Positions 43,655 to 52,362 of a DNA stretch of 64,000 nt are shown in pieces (within the stretch, counting starts at the first letter, position 1; each line of letters begins with the position of its first letter). A program made the translations under genes and the position numbers. The stretch is taken from contig NZ_CANLBK010000004.1 of assembly GCF_947488835.1 (NCBI RefSeq), positions 62,001 through 126,000 of the forward strand. Direction: 5' to 3'. The notes under the pieces are model-generated. The model ran no database searches, had not been told where the DNA came from, and saw nothing but the letters and a program-made list of their open reading frames with translations. Origin of the DNA: an uncultured Marinobacter sp. (GTDB lineage: Bacteria > Pseudomonadota > Gammaproteobacteria > Pseudomonadales > Oleiphilaceae).

Positions 43655-44608
43655 ATGACCGTTCGACTTGGAATTGTGATGGATCCCATCGAGGATATCC
43701 ATTTCAAAAAAGACAGTTCATTGGCGATGTTGCTGGCTGCGCAAAACCGCGGCTGGGAAATCGAATACATGGAGCTACCTGACCTTTATCTGGACGGTGG
43801 CAAGGCTATGGCCCACATGCGCAGCCTGACGGTGCGCAAGGACCCTGAAGACTGGTTCAGCTATGGCACCGCGCGGGATCTGCCCCTGGGTGAGCTTGAT
43901 GTGATCCTGATGCGCAAAGATCCGCCGGTCGATGATGAGTTTCTGATGGCCACCTATATTCTTGGGTCCGCCGAGCAACAAGGCGCACTGGTGGTTAATC
44001 CGGCGGCAACCCTGCGGGACTGCAACGAAAAGCTGTTTGCCACACAGTTTGAAGATCTTACGCCGCCTCTGCTGGTCAGTCGGTCGGCGAAGCGGTTCAG
44101 GGAATTTTATGCGCAGCACGGTGACATTATTATGAAGCCGGTGAACGGTATGGGCGGCCATTCCATTTTCCGCATTAAGGAAAACGACTTTAACCTGGGA
44201 GTGATTATTGAAACTCTGACCAATTATGATACGCGTCAGGCGATGGCCCAAAAGTTTATTCCTGAAATCAGCAACGGCGATAAGCGCATTCTGATGATTG
44301 AAGGTGAGGCAGTGCCATACTCCCTTGCACGAATTCCATCGCAAGGTGAAAATCGCGGAAATCTCGCGGCCGGTGGTCGGGGCGAGGGTCGTGAGCTAAC
44401 GGACCGTGACCGTGAGATCTGTGCGCGGGTAGCGCCGGTAATCAAAGAAAAAGGTTTGATGTTCGTAGGCCTGGATGTGATTGGTGATTACCTTACCGAA
44501 ATCAACGTCACCAGCCCAACCTGCATCCGGGAGCTGGATGACACCTTCGGGACGGATATAGGCGGCATGTTGATTGATGCCATTGATAAGCGTCTTAGCC
44601 AGGGCTGA
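43655..44608 (+). CDS. gshB: Glutathione synthetase
   Basis: 317 residues of the ATP-grasp fold. It joins gamma-glutamylcysteine and glycine with ATP. N-terminal RLGIVMDPIEDIHFKKDSSLAMLLAAQNRGWEIEYMEL, ATP-binding IMKPVNGMGGHSIFRI and C-terminal VGLDVIGDYLTEINVTSPTCIRELD are all typical. ATG 43655 begins MTVRLGIVMD. First gene of the plus-strand run; the pilG-gshB arrangement is conserved in Pseudomonas. Confidence 0.96.
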   Translation: MTVRLGIVMDPIEDIHFKKDSSLAMLLAAQNRGWEIEYMELPDLYLDGGKAMAHMRSLTVRKDPEDWFSYGTARDLPLGELDVILMRKDPPVDDEFLMATYILGSAEQQGALVVNPAATLRDCNEKLFATQFEDLTPPLLVSRSAKRFREFYAQHGDIIMKPVNGMGGHSIFRIKENDFNLGVIIETLTNYDTRQAMAQKFIPEISNGDKRILMIEGEAVPYSLARIPSQGENRGNLAAGGRGEGRELTDRDREICARVAPVIKEKGLMFVGLDVIGDYLTEINVTSPTCIRELDDTFGTDIGGMLIDAIDKRLSQG

Positions 44609-44653
44609 TGTGATCGTTATGGGTCAGAGCCAATCACAGGAACGGGTTTAGTC

Positions 44654-45520
44654 ATGGCAGTGCAGGTAAGCGATTTTGACAGGTTTTCCTTCACACTGTT
44701 TATGGCGCTGGTGGTGCATGCGGTTGTAGTGCTGGGAATTACCTTTGCTCCGGAGTCCCCGCGCTCTTCTGCACAGACTATGGAAATCACTCTGTCACAG
44801 TTCGATGATGAGCAGGCGCCCGATAAGGCAGACTTTCTGGCTCAGACCAACCAGCAGGGTAGTGGTACTGAAGATGAGCCCCGGGAAATGACCTCGCCAC
44901 AACCTGCTGAAATCAGCCAGCCGGAAGTGACTCAGGTTCAATCAGAGCCCCCGGCGCAGGTTGAACCTGTTCGCCGGCAGGAGCGGGCGGTTGTGCAAAC
45001 GGAGGGTCGGTCCAGTCAGAAGGTTCATCAGCCTGAGCAGCGTGCTGAGCCCGTAGAAGAGCCCTTGCCGGTGCGTGAAAAGAAAAGCCTGATGGAGCGC
45101 AGTCTGGAAATTGCGAGCCTGGAGGCCCGCTTTGACGCCCAGCAGCAGGCCTATGCCCGCAAGCCGAGAGTGATGCGGGTAACGGCAGCTTCCACCCTGA
45201 AGTCCAGTAACGCCTGGTATGTGCAGAATTGGGTGAGCAAAGTGACGCGGGTTGGCAATATTAACTACCCCACTGAAGCCCGGCGCGCCGGCGTTTATGG
45301 CACCCTGCGAATGCTGGTATCCATGCAGAAAGATGGCACAATCAAGGAAGTAGCTATTCTGCAATCGTCCGGGAGCACGCTGCTGGATGATGCGGCAATT
45401 CGTATTGTCAGGATGGCTGCACCCTTCGCGCCATTTCCTGACGAAATGCGAAAAGACGTGGACGAACTGGAAATCATACGTACCTGGTCTTTTCAGCAAA
45501 GGGGGCTGACATCCGGATGA
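44654..45520 (+). CDS. TonB-family energy transducer
   Basis: 288 residues. One N-terminal helix (FTLFMALVVHAVVVLGITFA), a Pro/Gln/Glu-rich periplasmic spacer (about 45-190) and a C-terminal TonB domain with INYPTEARRAGVYGTLRMLVSMQKDGTIKEVAILQSSGSTLLDDAAIRIVRMAAPFAPFP. Such proteins transmit proton-motive force from ExbB/ExbD to outer-membrane receptors or to other targets. No exbB or exbD gene is adjacent. This tonB-like gene beside gshB and yqgE is conserved in Pseudomonas, where its function differs from that of the main TonB1. Confidence 0.9.
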   Translation: MAVQVSDFDRFSFTLFMALVVHAVVVLGITFAPESPRSSAQTMEITLSQFDDEQAPDKADFLAQTNQQGSGTEDEPREMTSPQPAEISQPEVTQVQSEPPAQVEPVRRQERAVVQTEGRSSQKVHQPEQRAEPVEEPLPVREKKSLMERSLEIASLEARFDAQQQAYARKPRVMRVTAASTLKSSNAWYVQNWVSKVTRVGNINYPTEARRAGVYGTLRMLVSMQKDGTIKEVAILQSSGSTLLDDAAIRIVRMAAPFAPFPDEMRKDVDELEIIRTWSFQQRGLTSG

Positions 45521-46083
45521 CGGCATCTAAGCATTCTCCTCACAGCTTGCGACACCACTTTCTGGTGGCATCGCCCTATCTCGCGGATCCTCGCTTTCAT
45601 GGTGCTGTTATCTATCTTTGCGAGCACTCCAGCGACGGCGCCTTGGGGTTGATGGTCAACCAACCTCTCGATATTCATTTGGGAGAGATTCTGGAGCAGC
45701 TCGATCTTCAGGGTGGCGAGCTTGATTTGCCTGTGTTTAGCGGGGGGCCGGTGGAGCAAGAACGAGGATTCGTACTGCACTCCCCCGGAGCGGATTGGCA
45801 GAGTACCGCCAAGGTCGCCGACGACGTTATGCTGACAACCTCCCGCGATATACTGGCCGGCATTGGCCTCAACGAAGGTCCGGAAGAGTTTTTGATGGCG
45901 CTGGGATACTCGGGCTGGGGTGAGGGGCAGCTTGAGGAAGAGCTGGGCAGCAACTCCTGGCTAACCTGCCCTGCCACTCCCGATATTCTGTTCAGGACAC
46001 CGTGGGCTGACCGCTATAAGGCCGTTCTTGCCTTGATAGGGATAGATATTAATCAACTCAGTGAAACGGTGGGGCATGCCTGA
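45517..46083 (+). CDS. YqgE/AlgH family protein
   Basis: 188 residues of UPF0301: HHFLVASPYLADPRFHGAVIYLCEHSSDGALGLMVNQPL and FSGGPVEQERGFVLHS. The family is soluble, small and of unsettled function (AlgH in Pseudomonas). The ATG overlaps the tonB-family stop by four bases, and the 3' end overlaps ruvX by eight, so it is part of a tightly packed operon. Confidence 0.92.
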   Translation: MTASKHSPHSLRHHFLVASPYLADPRFHGAVIYLCEHSSDGALGLMVNQPLDIHLGEILEQLDLQGGELDLPVFSGGPVEQERGFVLHSPGADWQSTAKVADDVMLTTSRDILAGIGLNEGPEEFLMALGYSGWGEGQLEEELGSNSWLTCPATPDILFRTPWADRYKAVLALIGIDINQLSETVGHA

Positions 46084-46507
46084 ACGCGGCCAGCGCAGTG
46101 TGATGGCATTCGATTTTGGTCTCCGCCGTATTGGCGTAGCTATGGGGCAGGAGATGATCGGGACAGGCCAGCCCCTGACCATGATCCCCGCCGACAACGG
46201 AACCCCCGATTGGGCTCAGCTCGAAAAGCTGTTGGTGGAGTGGCAGCCGGATCTGGTGCTGGTGGGCTTGCCCCTGAATATGGATGGCAGCGAAAATGAC
46301 ATGTGTGGCCGCGCCCGAAAGTTTGGTAAGCGCCTGCACGGTCGCTTCCATGTTCCGATAGAGATGGTCGATGAACGCCTGACCAGTTACGAAGCGAAAG
46401 GTCAGGTAATGGCTGTCGGTGGTAGCCGGGATTATGGTCGTCATGGCGTAGACGATCGCGCAGCGGTGCTGATACTGGAAACCTGGTGTCGGTTGCAAAC
46501 AGAATAA
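46076..46507 (+). CDS. ruvX: YqgF/RuvX, Holliday-junction resolvase-like RNase H fold protein
   Basis: 143 residues from ATG 46076 (MPERGQRSVMAFDFGLRRIGVAMG). Acidic residues of the RNase H fold are seen in AFDFGLRRIGVA, MVDERLTS and RHGVDDRAAVLIL. The family acts in 16S/23S rRNA 5'-end processing or anti-termination in several bacteria. The GTG at 46061 is a less likely start. It follows yqgE with an overlap, the usual pairing. Confidence 0.9.
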   Translation: MPERGQRSVMAFDFGLRRIGVAMGQEMIGTGQPLTMIPADNGTPDWAQLEKLLVEWQPDLVLVGLPLNMDGSENDMCGRARKFGKRLHGRFHVPIEMVDERLTSYEAKGQVMAVGGSRDYGRHGVDDRAAVLILETWCRLQTE

Positions 46508-46522
46508 TAAAGCGAGGATGTA

Positions 46523-47032
46523 ATGAGCGCATTGCTTGATGTAGACCAGCTTCTGGACAAGTTGGAAGCAGGGCTGCGTAACCTGCTTGAAGAGCGCAGT
46601 ATCAAGTCGCCGGTGCTTATTGGCATTCGCACCGGGGGCGTATGGGTGGCCGATATCATTGGCAAGCGCCTTGGAATTGAAGAGCCGTTCGGGGAGTTGG
46701 ATATTTCTTTCTACCGGGATGACTTCAGCCGGATTGGGCTGAATCCCAAGGTCACACCCTCAAGCCTGCCGTTTGATACCGAAGATCGGGATATCATATT
46801 GGTCGACGACGTTATTATGAGTGGCCGTACCATACGTGCGGCGATGAATGAACTGTTCGATTATGGCCGCCCAGCCAGTATCATACTCGCCACGCTGATT
46901 GATCTCGGTGCCCGTGAACTGCCCATCCAGCCCGATGTGGCCGGGCAGTCGCTGACGCTGGATGCGCCGCAGCGCATAAAACTTCGCGGCCCGGATCCAC
47001 TCCGGATAGAAATTCAGACAACTGAACAGTAA
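46523..47032 (+). CDS. pyrR: PyrR, pyrimidine operon regulator/uracil phosphoribosyltransferase homologue
   Basis: 169 residues of the type I phosphoribosyltransferase fold. The PRPP loop is ILVDDVIMSGRTIRAAMNEL and the family N-terminus VLIGIRTGGVWVADIIGKRLG is present. In Gram-positive bacteria PyrR is an RNA-binding attenuator; in Pseudomonas the homologue regulates pyrimidine genes by a less clear route. I see no attenuator leader before pyrB: only 27 bases separate the genes. Confidence 0.9.
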   Translation: MSALLDVDQLLDKLEAGLRNLLEERSIKSPVLIGIRTGGVWVADIIGKRLGIEEPFGELDISFYRDDFSRIGLNPKVTPSSLPFDTEDRDIILVDDVIMSGRTIRAAMNELFDYGRPASIILATLIDLGARELPIQPDVAGQSLTLDAPQRIKLRGPDPLRIEIQTTEQ

Positions 47033-47059
47033 ACCCTCGAAACCGATAGCAGGCACTCC

Positions 47060-48082
47060 ATGACCGCAAACGCAGCTTCTCCCAACCACTTGCAGCTTAC
47101 CCGGGATGGCCAGTTGCGGCATTTTCTGACTCTGGACGGGCTGGGCAGGGAGCTACTGACCGACATTCTGGATACGGCAGATTCTTTTATCGAGGTGGGA
47201 GAGCGAAGTATCAAGAAGGTGCCTTTGCTGCGAGGCCGAACCGTGGTCAACCTGTTTTTTGAAGCCAGTACCCGCACCCGTAGTACCTTTGAGCTTGCTG
47301 CAAAACGGCTGTCTGCCGACGTACTTAACCTCGATATCAACACCTCCGCAACGTCCAAGGGCGAATCGCTTTCAGATACGCTTCTCAACCTTGAGGCCAT
47401 GGCCAGCGATATGTTTGTTGTGCGCCATGCCCAGAGCGGCGCGCCACACTTTATTGCTGAAAGCGTGACCCCAGGCGTAGCGATTATTAACGCCGGCGAC
47501 GGTCGCCACGCACACCCCACTCAGGCCATGCTCGATATGCTGACCATTCGTCAGCACAAAGGCCGTTTTGAGGGTCTTAAAGTGGCCATAGTGGGCGACA
47601 TTCTCCACTCGCGGGTAGCGCGATCCCAAATCCGTGCGCTGAACGAGCTGGGTGCCGAACAGATACGGGTTATTGCCCCCGGAACCCTGCTGCCAAAAGA
47701 TGTGGAGAGCCTCGGTTGTACGGTGGAATACGACATGGCCAAGGGCATGAAGGACCTGGATGTGGTGATCATGCTACGCCTGCAGAAAGAGCGTATGGAA
47801 GGTGCTCTGCTGCCCAGCGAGCGTGAGTTTTACCGGCTCTACGGCTTGAGTCAGGAGAAGCTGGCGCTGGCGCATCCGGAGTGCATTGTGATGCACCCAG
47901 GCCCGATTAATCGTGGCGTCGAGATTGAATCCTCGGTGGCGGATGGCCCTCAGTCGGTCATTCTGAACCAGGTTACCAATGGTATCGCCATTCGTATGGC
48001 TGTTATGTCCATGGCCATGGGTGGACAGATGGCTGAACGACAGCAGAAACTGAACGAAATGAATGAGAGAGGCCTGGCATGA
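47060..48082 (+). CDS. pyrB: Aspartate carbamoyltransferase catalytic subunit
   Basis: 340 residues. It condenses carbamoyl phosphate with aspartate. Carbamoyl-phosphate motif [26 protein letters not shown], then [20 protein letters not shown] and [14 protein letters not shown]. The N-terminal extension (about 15 residues before [10 protein letters not shown]) and a four-base overlap with pyrC' define the Pseudomonas-type class A ATCase, where the DHOase-like subunit completes a dodecamer. No pyrI is present. Confidence 0.95.
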   Translation: MTANAASPNHLQLTRDGQLRHFLTLDGLGRELLTDILDTADSFIEVGERSIKKVPLLRGRTVVNLFFEASTRTRSTFELAAKRLSADVLNLDINTSATSKGESLSDTLLNLEAMASDMFVVRHAQSGAPHFIAESVTPGVAIINAGDGRHAHPTQAMLDMLTIRQHKGRFEGLKVAIVGDILHSRVARSQIRALNELGAEQIRVIAPGTLLPKDVESLGCTVEYDMAKGMKDLDVVIMLRLQKERMEGALLPSEREFYRLYGLSQEKLALAHPECIVMHPGPINRGVEIESSVADGPQSVILNQVTNGIAIRMAVMSMAMGGQMAERQQKLNEMNERGLA

Positions 48083-49380
48083 GCGGAAACGACCAATTCT
48101 CCGGTGCCAGCCTCAAAATTACTGGCGGCCGCCTGCTGGATGGCCATGGCAGTGAAGCGCCAAATTCTGCCCTGTTGATCCGGAACGGGCGCATTGCGGC
48201 CATTGGCGAAGCGGCCGAAAAAGCCGACGCAGACCAATTATTTGATGCCAAAGGCTGCGTGATTTCACCGGGCTTTGTTGATCTGTACTGCAACCTGCGT
48301 GAACCGGGCAATGGCCAGAAAGGCAACATGGTGTCCGAGACCCGTGCCGCTGCCCGGGGCGGCTTCACCACCGTATGCGTATCGCCCGAAACGTCCCCGG
48401 TTAACGATTCCCGGGCCGTGACTCACCTGATTCGGGATGGCGCTTATGTCAGCTCGCCGATTCGTGTGTTGCCTGTGGGCGCTCTGACCCGTGGGCTTGA
48501 TGGAGAAATGCTCAGTGATATGTCGGGCCTGACCGCCGCTGGCTGTATTGCGGTGGGTAACGGTTCCCGCGGTGTGCGCAATGCCCGGGTGCTGCGCCGC
48601 TGCATGGCCTATGCCCAGACTTTTGGTTTGATTGTGATGTTGCGCCCGGAGAATCAGTCCCTGGCCGCAGATGGCTATGCCCATGATGGTCTGGTGTCAG
48701 CTCGTTTGGGCTTGCTGGGTATTCCGGAAGTGGCTGAAACCGCATCCGTAATGGAAATGCTTTTATTGGCTGAAGAAACCGGCGTAAGGCTGCACTTGAG
48801 CCAGCTTTCATGCGGCCGCAGCGTTGAAATGGTTGCCGATGCCCGCCGCCGGGGTATTGCCGTCACCGCTGATGTAGCCATGCATCAGCTTGTGTTTACG
48901 GAAGAGGCGCTGTCGAGCTTTGATAGCCGTTTCCATTTGCGCCCGCCGCTGCGTTCAGAGGCGGACCGAAAAGCGCTGGTTGCCGGCGTTCGCGAAGGCG
49001 TCATTGATGCCATCGTCAGTCAGCATCTGCCCCATGAAAGCGCTGCCAAGCAGGCGCCGCTGCCAGACACCGAGCCTGGTCTTTCCAGCATAGAAAGTCT
49101 GCTCTCCCTCGGGCTTGAACTGGTGCAGCGAGGTGAGTTAACCCTTACCGAACTGATTCGTGGGCTTACCTCCGGTCCGGCCTCGGTGGCCGGGCTCAAT
49201 GCTACGATTGGCCAGGATGATGTAGCGGATCTGTGTGTATTTGATCCTGATGCGCATTGGACTCCGAGCAAGCAGACCCTGATTTCGGCCGGTCACCACG
49301 CGCCCGTGCTCGATCGGCCGTTGCCGGGCGTTGTTCGGTTTACGCTGGTAGAAGGGCGAGAGGCCTGGCGTAGCGCCTGA
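48079..49380 (+). CDS. pyrC': Non-catalytic dihydroorotase-like subunit PyrC'
   Basis: 433 residues with the amidohydrolase fold of DHOase but with broken metal sites. The N-terminal DxHxHxR motif reads [10 protein letters not shown] (Y70 and N72 for histidines). The later histidine motif reads [10 protein letters not shown], the next reads AMHQLV, and the catalytic aspartate of DHAPH is glutamine (Q315 in SQHLPH). It should lack DHOase activity and serve as a structural partner of PyrB, as shown for Pseudomonas pyrC'. Active DHOase must be encoded elsewhere. The ATG overlaps the pyrB stop by four bases. Confidence 0.9.
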   Translation: MSGNDQFSGASLKITGGRLLDGHGSEAPNSALLIRNGRIAAIGEAAEKADADQLFDAKGCVISPGFVDLYCNLREPGNGQKGNMVSETRAAARGGFTTVCVSPETSPVNDSRAVTHLIRDGAYVSSPIRVLPVGALTRGLDGEMLSDMSGLTAAGCIAVGNGSRGVRNARVLRRCMAYAQTFGLIVMLRPENQSLAADGYAHDGLVSARLGLLGIPEVAETASVMEMLLLAEETGVRLHLSQLSCGRSVEMVADARRRGIAVTADVAMHQLVFTEEALSSFDSRFHLRPPLRSEADRKALVAGVREGVIDAIVSQHLPHESAAKQAPLPDTEPGLSSIESLLSLGLELVQRGELTLTELIRGLTSGPASVAGLNATIGQDDVADLCVFDPDAHWTPSKQTLISAGHHAPVLDRPLPGVVRFTLVEGREAWRSA

Positions 49381-49499
49381 AGTCTCTGGATGGGTATGAA
49401 AAGAGTGCCCGGGTTTGCGCCAATCTTTGTCGACGCCATCACATAATCCAAAATGTTGCTTAAAAACCCTTGAGAAGGGGCGCCTGTGCCAACGTATTC

Positions 49500-49517
49500 T
49501 TATGCCTTTCGGCATAA
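49500..49517. repeat. 7-bp stem-loop between pyrC' and the solute-binding gene
   Basis: TTATGCC, loop TTTC, GGCATAA. It lies 120 bases after the pyrC' stop and 82 bases before the next start. No T-run follows, so termination is uncertain. Nothing else is recognised in the 219-base gap 49381-49599. Confidence 0.4.
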
Positions 49518-49599
49518 TGTCGACTTCAATAAAATGCGCAGCGTGTCAGTTCAGATAGCAAGCACTGCTGCCGGACAATAATGATTCAGGAGTCATCCC

Positions 49600-50637
49600 G
49601 TGACGTCAGTATTCTTCCCGCAAAAGGTGGCCTTGGCGGCTGCCCTGTGTGCCAGCTTTTTGCTCCCCTCAGTGGGTAATGCCCAAACCAGTCCGAAAGC
49701 AGCCGATGAAATTATTGAGCGAAGCTTTTGTGTATTTGATCCGGTTGGCGCTAACGGCCCACTTTTCACCATCACCAAAACCTTTCAGCCCATTGCTCTT
49801 CAGAATGGCATCAAGCTGAACCTGAGTGCCTACACTGACGAAAAAGTTGCTGCAGAAGATTTCAAGGCTGGTCAGTGTGATGCAGTCTTCCTTACCGGAA
49901 CCCGCGCTCGTGAGTTCAACAAGTTTACCGGCAGTCTGGAGGCCATGGGTGCCGTGCCGGGCCAAGAAGAAATGCGTTTGCTGTACAACACGCTCAGTCA
50001 GCCCAACGCGCGTCCATTGCTGATAGATGGGCCCTATGAAGTCGCGGGAGTTTTCCCGGCGGGTGCGATTTACCTCCACACCCGTGACCGCAGCATTGAT
50101 TCCGTAGAGAAACTTCAGGGCAAACGCGTTGCAACACTGGATTTCGATCAGGCATCGGTTCGCATGGTTCGTCATGTGGGTGCGTCTGTTGTTGGTTCCA
50201 ACTCCGCCAACTTTGCCGGCAAGTTCAATAATGGCAGTGTTGATATTGCCTACGCCCCTGCCGTGGCCTATCAGCCACTGGAACTGTACAAAGGCGTTGA
50301 GCCAAACGGCGGCGTGCTTAAGTACGCACTGGCCTATATGAACTTCCAGATTATCCTCCACCGCGATCGCTTCCCTGATAGCGCGGGCCAGATGGTGCGT
50401 GACGAGGCCGTCAAACGCATGGGTGAGGCCTATGACATCATTTCCCAGGCAGAAGCCGAAATGCCGGAAAGTGTATGGATGACATTGCCAAGGGAAGTGA
50501 CAGCGGAGTACGACAAAATGCTGCAGAAAGTACGTTTGTCACTGGTCGACGATGGTGTGTACGACGAGCGTGCAATCAAGCTGATGAAGGCTATTCGGTG
50601 TCGTGTGGACGCCACACGTTCCGAGTGTGCTTCCTGA
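49600..50637 (+). CDS. AdeT-like putative periplasmic solute-binding protein (DUF6091 type)
   Basis: 345 residues. Signal peptide with cleavage near VGNAQ (residues 25-29). A cysteine early in the mature part (RSFCVFDPVGANGPL) and a second in KAGQCDAVFLTG, then binding-protein-like blocks GAIYLHTRDRSIDSVEKLQGKRVATLDFDQASV and DIAYAPAVAYQPLELYKGV. C-terminal cysteines IRCRVDATRSECAS. I recognise it as the family annotated as AdeT or putative solute-binding protein, TRAP/phosphonate-type fold. GTG 49600 has AGGAG seven bases upstream. Two TRAP-type genes lie on the same strand 600 bases downstream, across hupB, so they are probable partners. Confidence 0.72.
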   Translation: MTSVFFPQKVALAAALCASFLLPSVGNAQTSPKAADEIIERSFCVFDPVGANGPLFTITKTFQPIALQNGIKLNLSAYTDEKVAAEDFKAGQCDAVFLTGTRAREFNKFTGSLEAMGAVPGQEEMRLLYNTLSQPNARPLLIDGPYEVAGVFPAGAIYLHTRDRSIDSVEKLQGKRVATLDFDQASVRMVRHVGASVVGSNSANFAGKFNNGSVDIAYAPAVAYQPLELYKGVEPNGGVLKYALAYMNFQIILHRDRFPDSAGQMVRDEAVKRMGEAYDIISQAEAEMPESVWMTLPREVTAEYDKMLQKVRLSLVDDGVYDERAIKLMKAIRCRVDATRSECAS

Positions 50638-50650
50638 TTTAACGCGCAAC

Positions 50651-50693
50651 CTGAAACAGGCCCGCCTGATGCAATGCGGGCGGGCCGTTTCAG
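50651..50693. terminator. Bidirectional hairpin between the binding-protein gene and hupB
   Basis: Stem CTGAAACaGGCCCGCC (50651-50666) with GGCGGGCCGTTTCAG (50679-50693): fifteen pairs and one bulged A, with a 12-base loop. It separates convergent genes ending at 50637 and 50715. Very stable by base composition, though without a T-run. Confidence 0.65.
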
Positions 50694-50714
50694 CTTTGGC
50701 AGTCGATATGGTTC

Positions 50715-50993
50715 TCAGTTTGAGCGAAGCGCATCCTTGAATGCTTTACCTGCTTTGAAACCAACGGTTTTGCTGGCAGGAATGCGGATTGTTGCTCCAG
50801 TTTGAGGGTTTCTGCCATCCCGTGCCTCACGGGCGCGGACATTAAAGGTGCCAAATCCCGTAAGGGTGGTGTCTTCTCCGCGAGCCGCAGCAGCCGAGAT
50901 CTGGTCTGTAATTGTGGTAATCACTTCGCCGGCCTTTTCTCGAGTGAGGCCAGTGCGTTCGGCGATAGCTGCAGCAAGTTCAGGTTTGCGCAT
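50715..50993 (-). CDS. hup: HU-family DNA-binding protein
   Basis: 92 residues from ATG 50993 (MRKPELAAAIAERTGLTREKAGEVI), with GGA seven bases upstream. Conserved FGTFNVRAREARDGRNPQTGATIRIPASKTVGFKAGKAFKDAL includes the DNA-binding arm with the proline at its tip. It compacts and bends DNA in the nucleoid. The open frame to 51029 is too long for HU. Transcribed from its own promoter opposite to both neighbours. Confidence 0.94.
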   Translation of the reverse strand: MRKPELAAAIAERTGLTREKAGEVITTITDQISAAAARGEDTTLTGFGTFNVRAREARDGRNPQTGATIRIPASKTVGFKAGKAFKDALRSN

Positions 50994-51056
50994 CGGGTAT
51001 TCCTTTTTGTTTTTATCCAATGGAGTCACAACTCAACGTGAGTGCGGCTGCCTGAA

Positions 51057-51085
51057 TCTATAGCGGTTTGCGGCGTTTTGTGCAA
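51057..51085 (-). promoter_or_regulatory. Sigma-70 promoter of the HU gene
   Basis: On the minus strand TTGCAC (51085-51080), 17-base spacer, TATAGA (51062-51057). Both hexamers are close to consensus with ideal spacing. Predicted start of transcription is about 57 bases upstream of the HU ATG. Confidence 0.7.
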
Positions 51086-51225
51086 ATCCGAGGGGCCATA
51101 AAATCTGTGTACACAGGCGTCATTTGCGGTGCCGGTCTCAAAATAAGTAGGCGCTGTAGGCCATAATGCCCGGCTAACGGCGCGTTCAGAATAATAATTT
51201 AAAACGTTAAGAAGGTTTAAAAACC

Positions 51226-52335
51226 ATGAAGCAAACCGGGATTCCATTAGCAGCCCCCTCCAACCCGAATTATTCCCGCTCGCTATCTGTCGGGCAGTCA
51301 ATTTGGCATTCGTTCGCCCGCTGCAAGGGCGTTGTTGTTGCATTGAGCCTCGGTACACTGTTGTCAGGCTGTGGCGTGATCAACAACATGATGTACAAAA
51401 CCACTGGCGATGTAATGCAGGGCTTTTCCAGGGAGCACACGATTCCCTACTTGATGGAAAGCGGCGATCTTGCCATGGGTTGCGCCATGAGTGAGGCCAC
51501 TGCGCCTCTACTGATGTCCTTCGGCCGAGTGACCGACGAGCCCGACCAACTGGCAGTAATGCTTTATCTTTCAGCGGGTGGCTGCGCTGAAGATCAAGGC
51601 CGTGAGTATGAACTGGCTGCACTGGCCGCCATGTACGAAAGAAAAGGCAATGCCGCGGAAGACGCCATGATTCGCCAGAAGCGCGCCTACACCCTGGCAT
51701 CCAAGCGCTACTTCAAGGCGTGGCAGCACCACAACACCTATTACGGAGAACCCGGCACCGGTGAGTGCCCGGACTTTGACGACGATTTGGATGAGTTCAT
51801 TTACCTTGCCGGTTTGTTGTCTGGTTTGCAGGCACTTAATGCTGAGATCCAGTCAACATCGTCTATTGGTGTTCCCAAGAACATTGGCTCAATTGTAGCC
51901 AGAGCGTCCAGCTGTCTTGAAAATGACAAGTGGTGGGGTGCGCCAATGGCGCTGAAAGCAACGGTATGGGCCATGATACCGGGCGCACAACCGGAAGGTG
52001 AAGATGCCTTCGAGCGGCTTGCCATAGCAGACCGCAAGGGTGAAGAAGCGGGTGTACGCCTCAGCCACGTTTTCCACGCAATTTCTGCCACCAACAAGGG
52101 TGACGAGGCAATGGTGAAGTCCGTGGTGCGTCGGCACGCTGAGTCGCTCAAAGAGCAGCCTGCAAATGAAGAGTGGGCCTTCGTGGATGCCATGGCGACC
52201 AATATCATCGTCTCAATCTCCGACCGCCTTTGGGTAGAGAATACCGGCCACCGCACCCCTTTGGGCCAGCTTGGCACCTTCTGGGATGACCAGCAGAAAG
52301 AAGTTGAAACCATGAGCCTGGATGGCCTGCTGTAA
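51226..52335 (+). CDS. TatT-like lipoprotein (TRAP transporter T-component family)
   Basis: 369 residues. A 30-residue N-terminal extension leads to a lipoprotein signal ending LLSG with the acylated cysteine C49. The mature part is helical with TPR-like pairs (LAALAAMYERKGNAAEDAMIRQKRAYTLASKRYF) and paired cysteines. The family is the TatT component first described in Treponema, which associates with TRAP binding proteins. The fused TRAP permease starts 27 bases downstream, consistent with one operon. Start ATG 51226 has AAGAAGG ten bases upstream; the long N-terminus suggests that a later start is possible. Confidence 0.75.
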   Translation: MKQTGIPLAAPSNPNYSRSLSVGQSIWHSFARCKGVVVALSLGTLLSGCGVINNMMYKTTGDVMQGFSREHTIPYLMESGDLAMGCAMSEATAPLLMSFGRVTDEPDQLAVMLYLSAGGCAEDQGREYELAALAAMYERKGNAAEDAMIRQKRAYTLASKRYFKAWQHHNTYYGEPGTGECPDFDDDLDEFIYLAGLLSGLQALNAEIQSTSSIGVPKNIGSIVARASSCLENDKWWGAPMALKATVWAMIPGAQPEGEDAFERLAIADRKGEEAGVRLSHVFHAISATNKGDEAMVKSVVRRHAESLKEQPANEEWAFVDAMATNIIVSISDRLWVENTGHRTPLGQLGTFWDDQQKEVETMSLDGLL

Positions 52336-52362
52336 TTTGTTAATGTTCCAGAGTGTAGAGTT

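Noticed and set aside
46508..47059. PyrR-type attenuator or pyrimidine riboswitch before pyrR/pyrB
   Set aside because: Gaps are 15 and 27 bases; no room for a leader with alternative hairpins.
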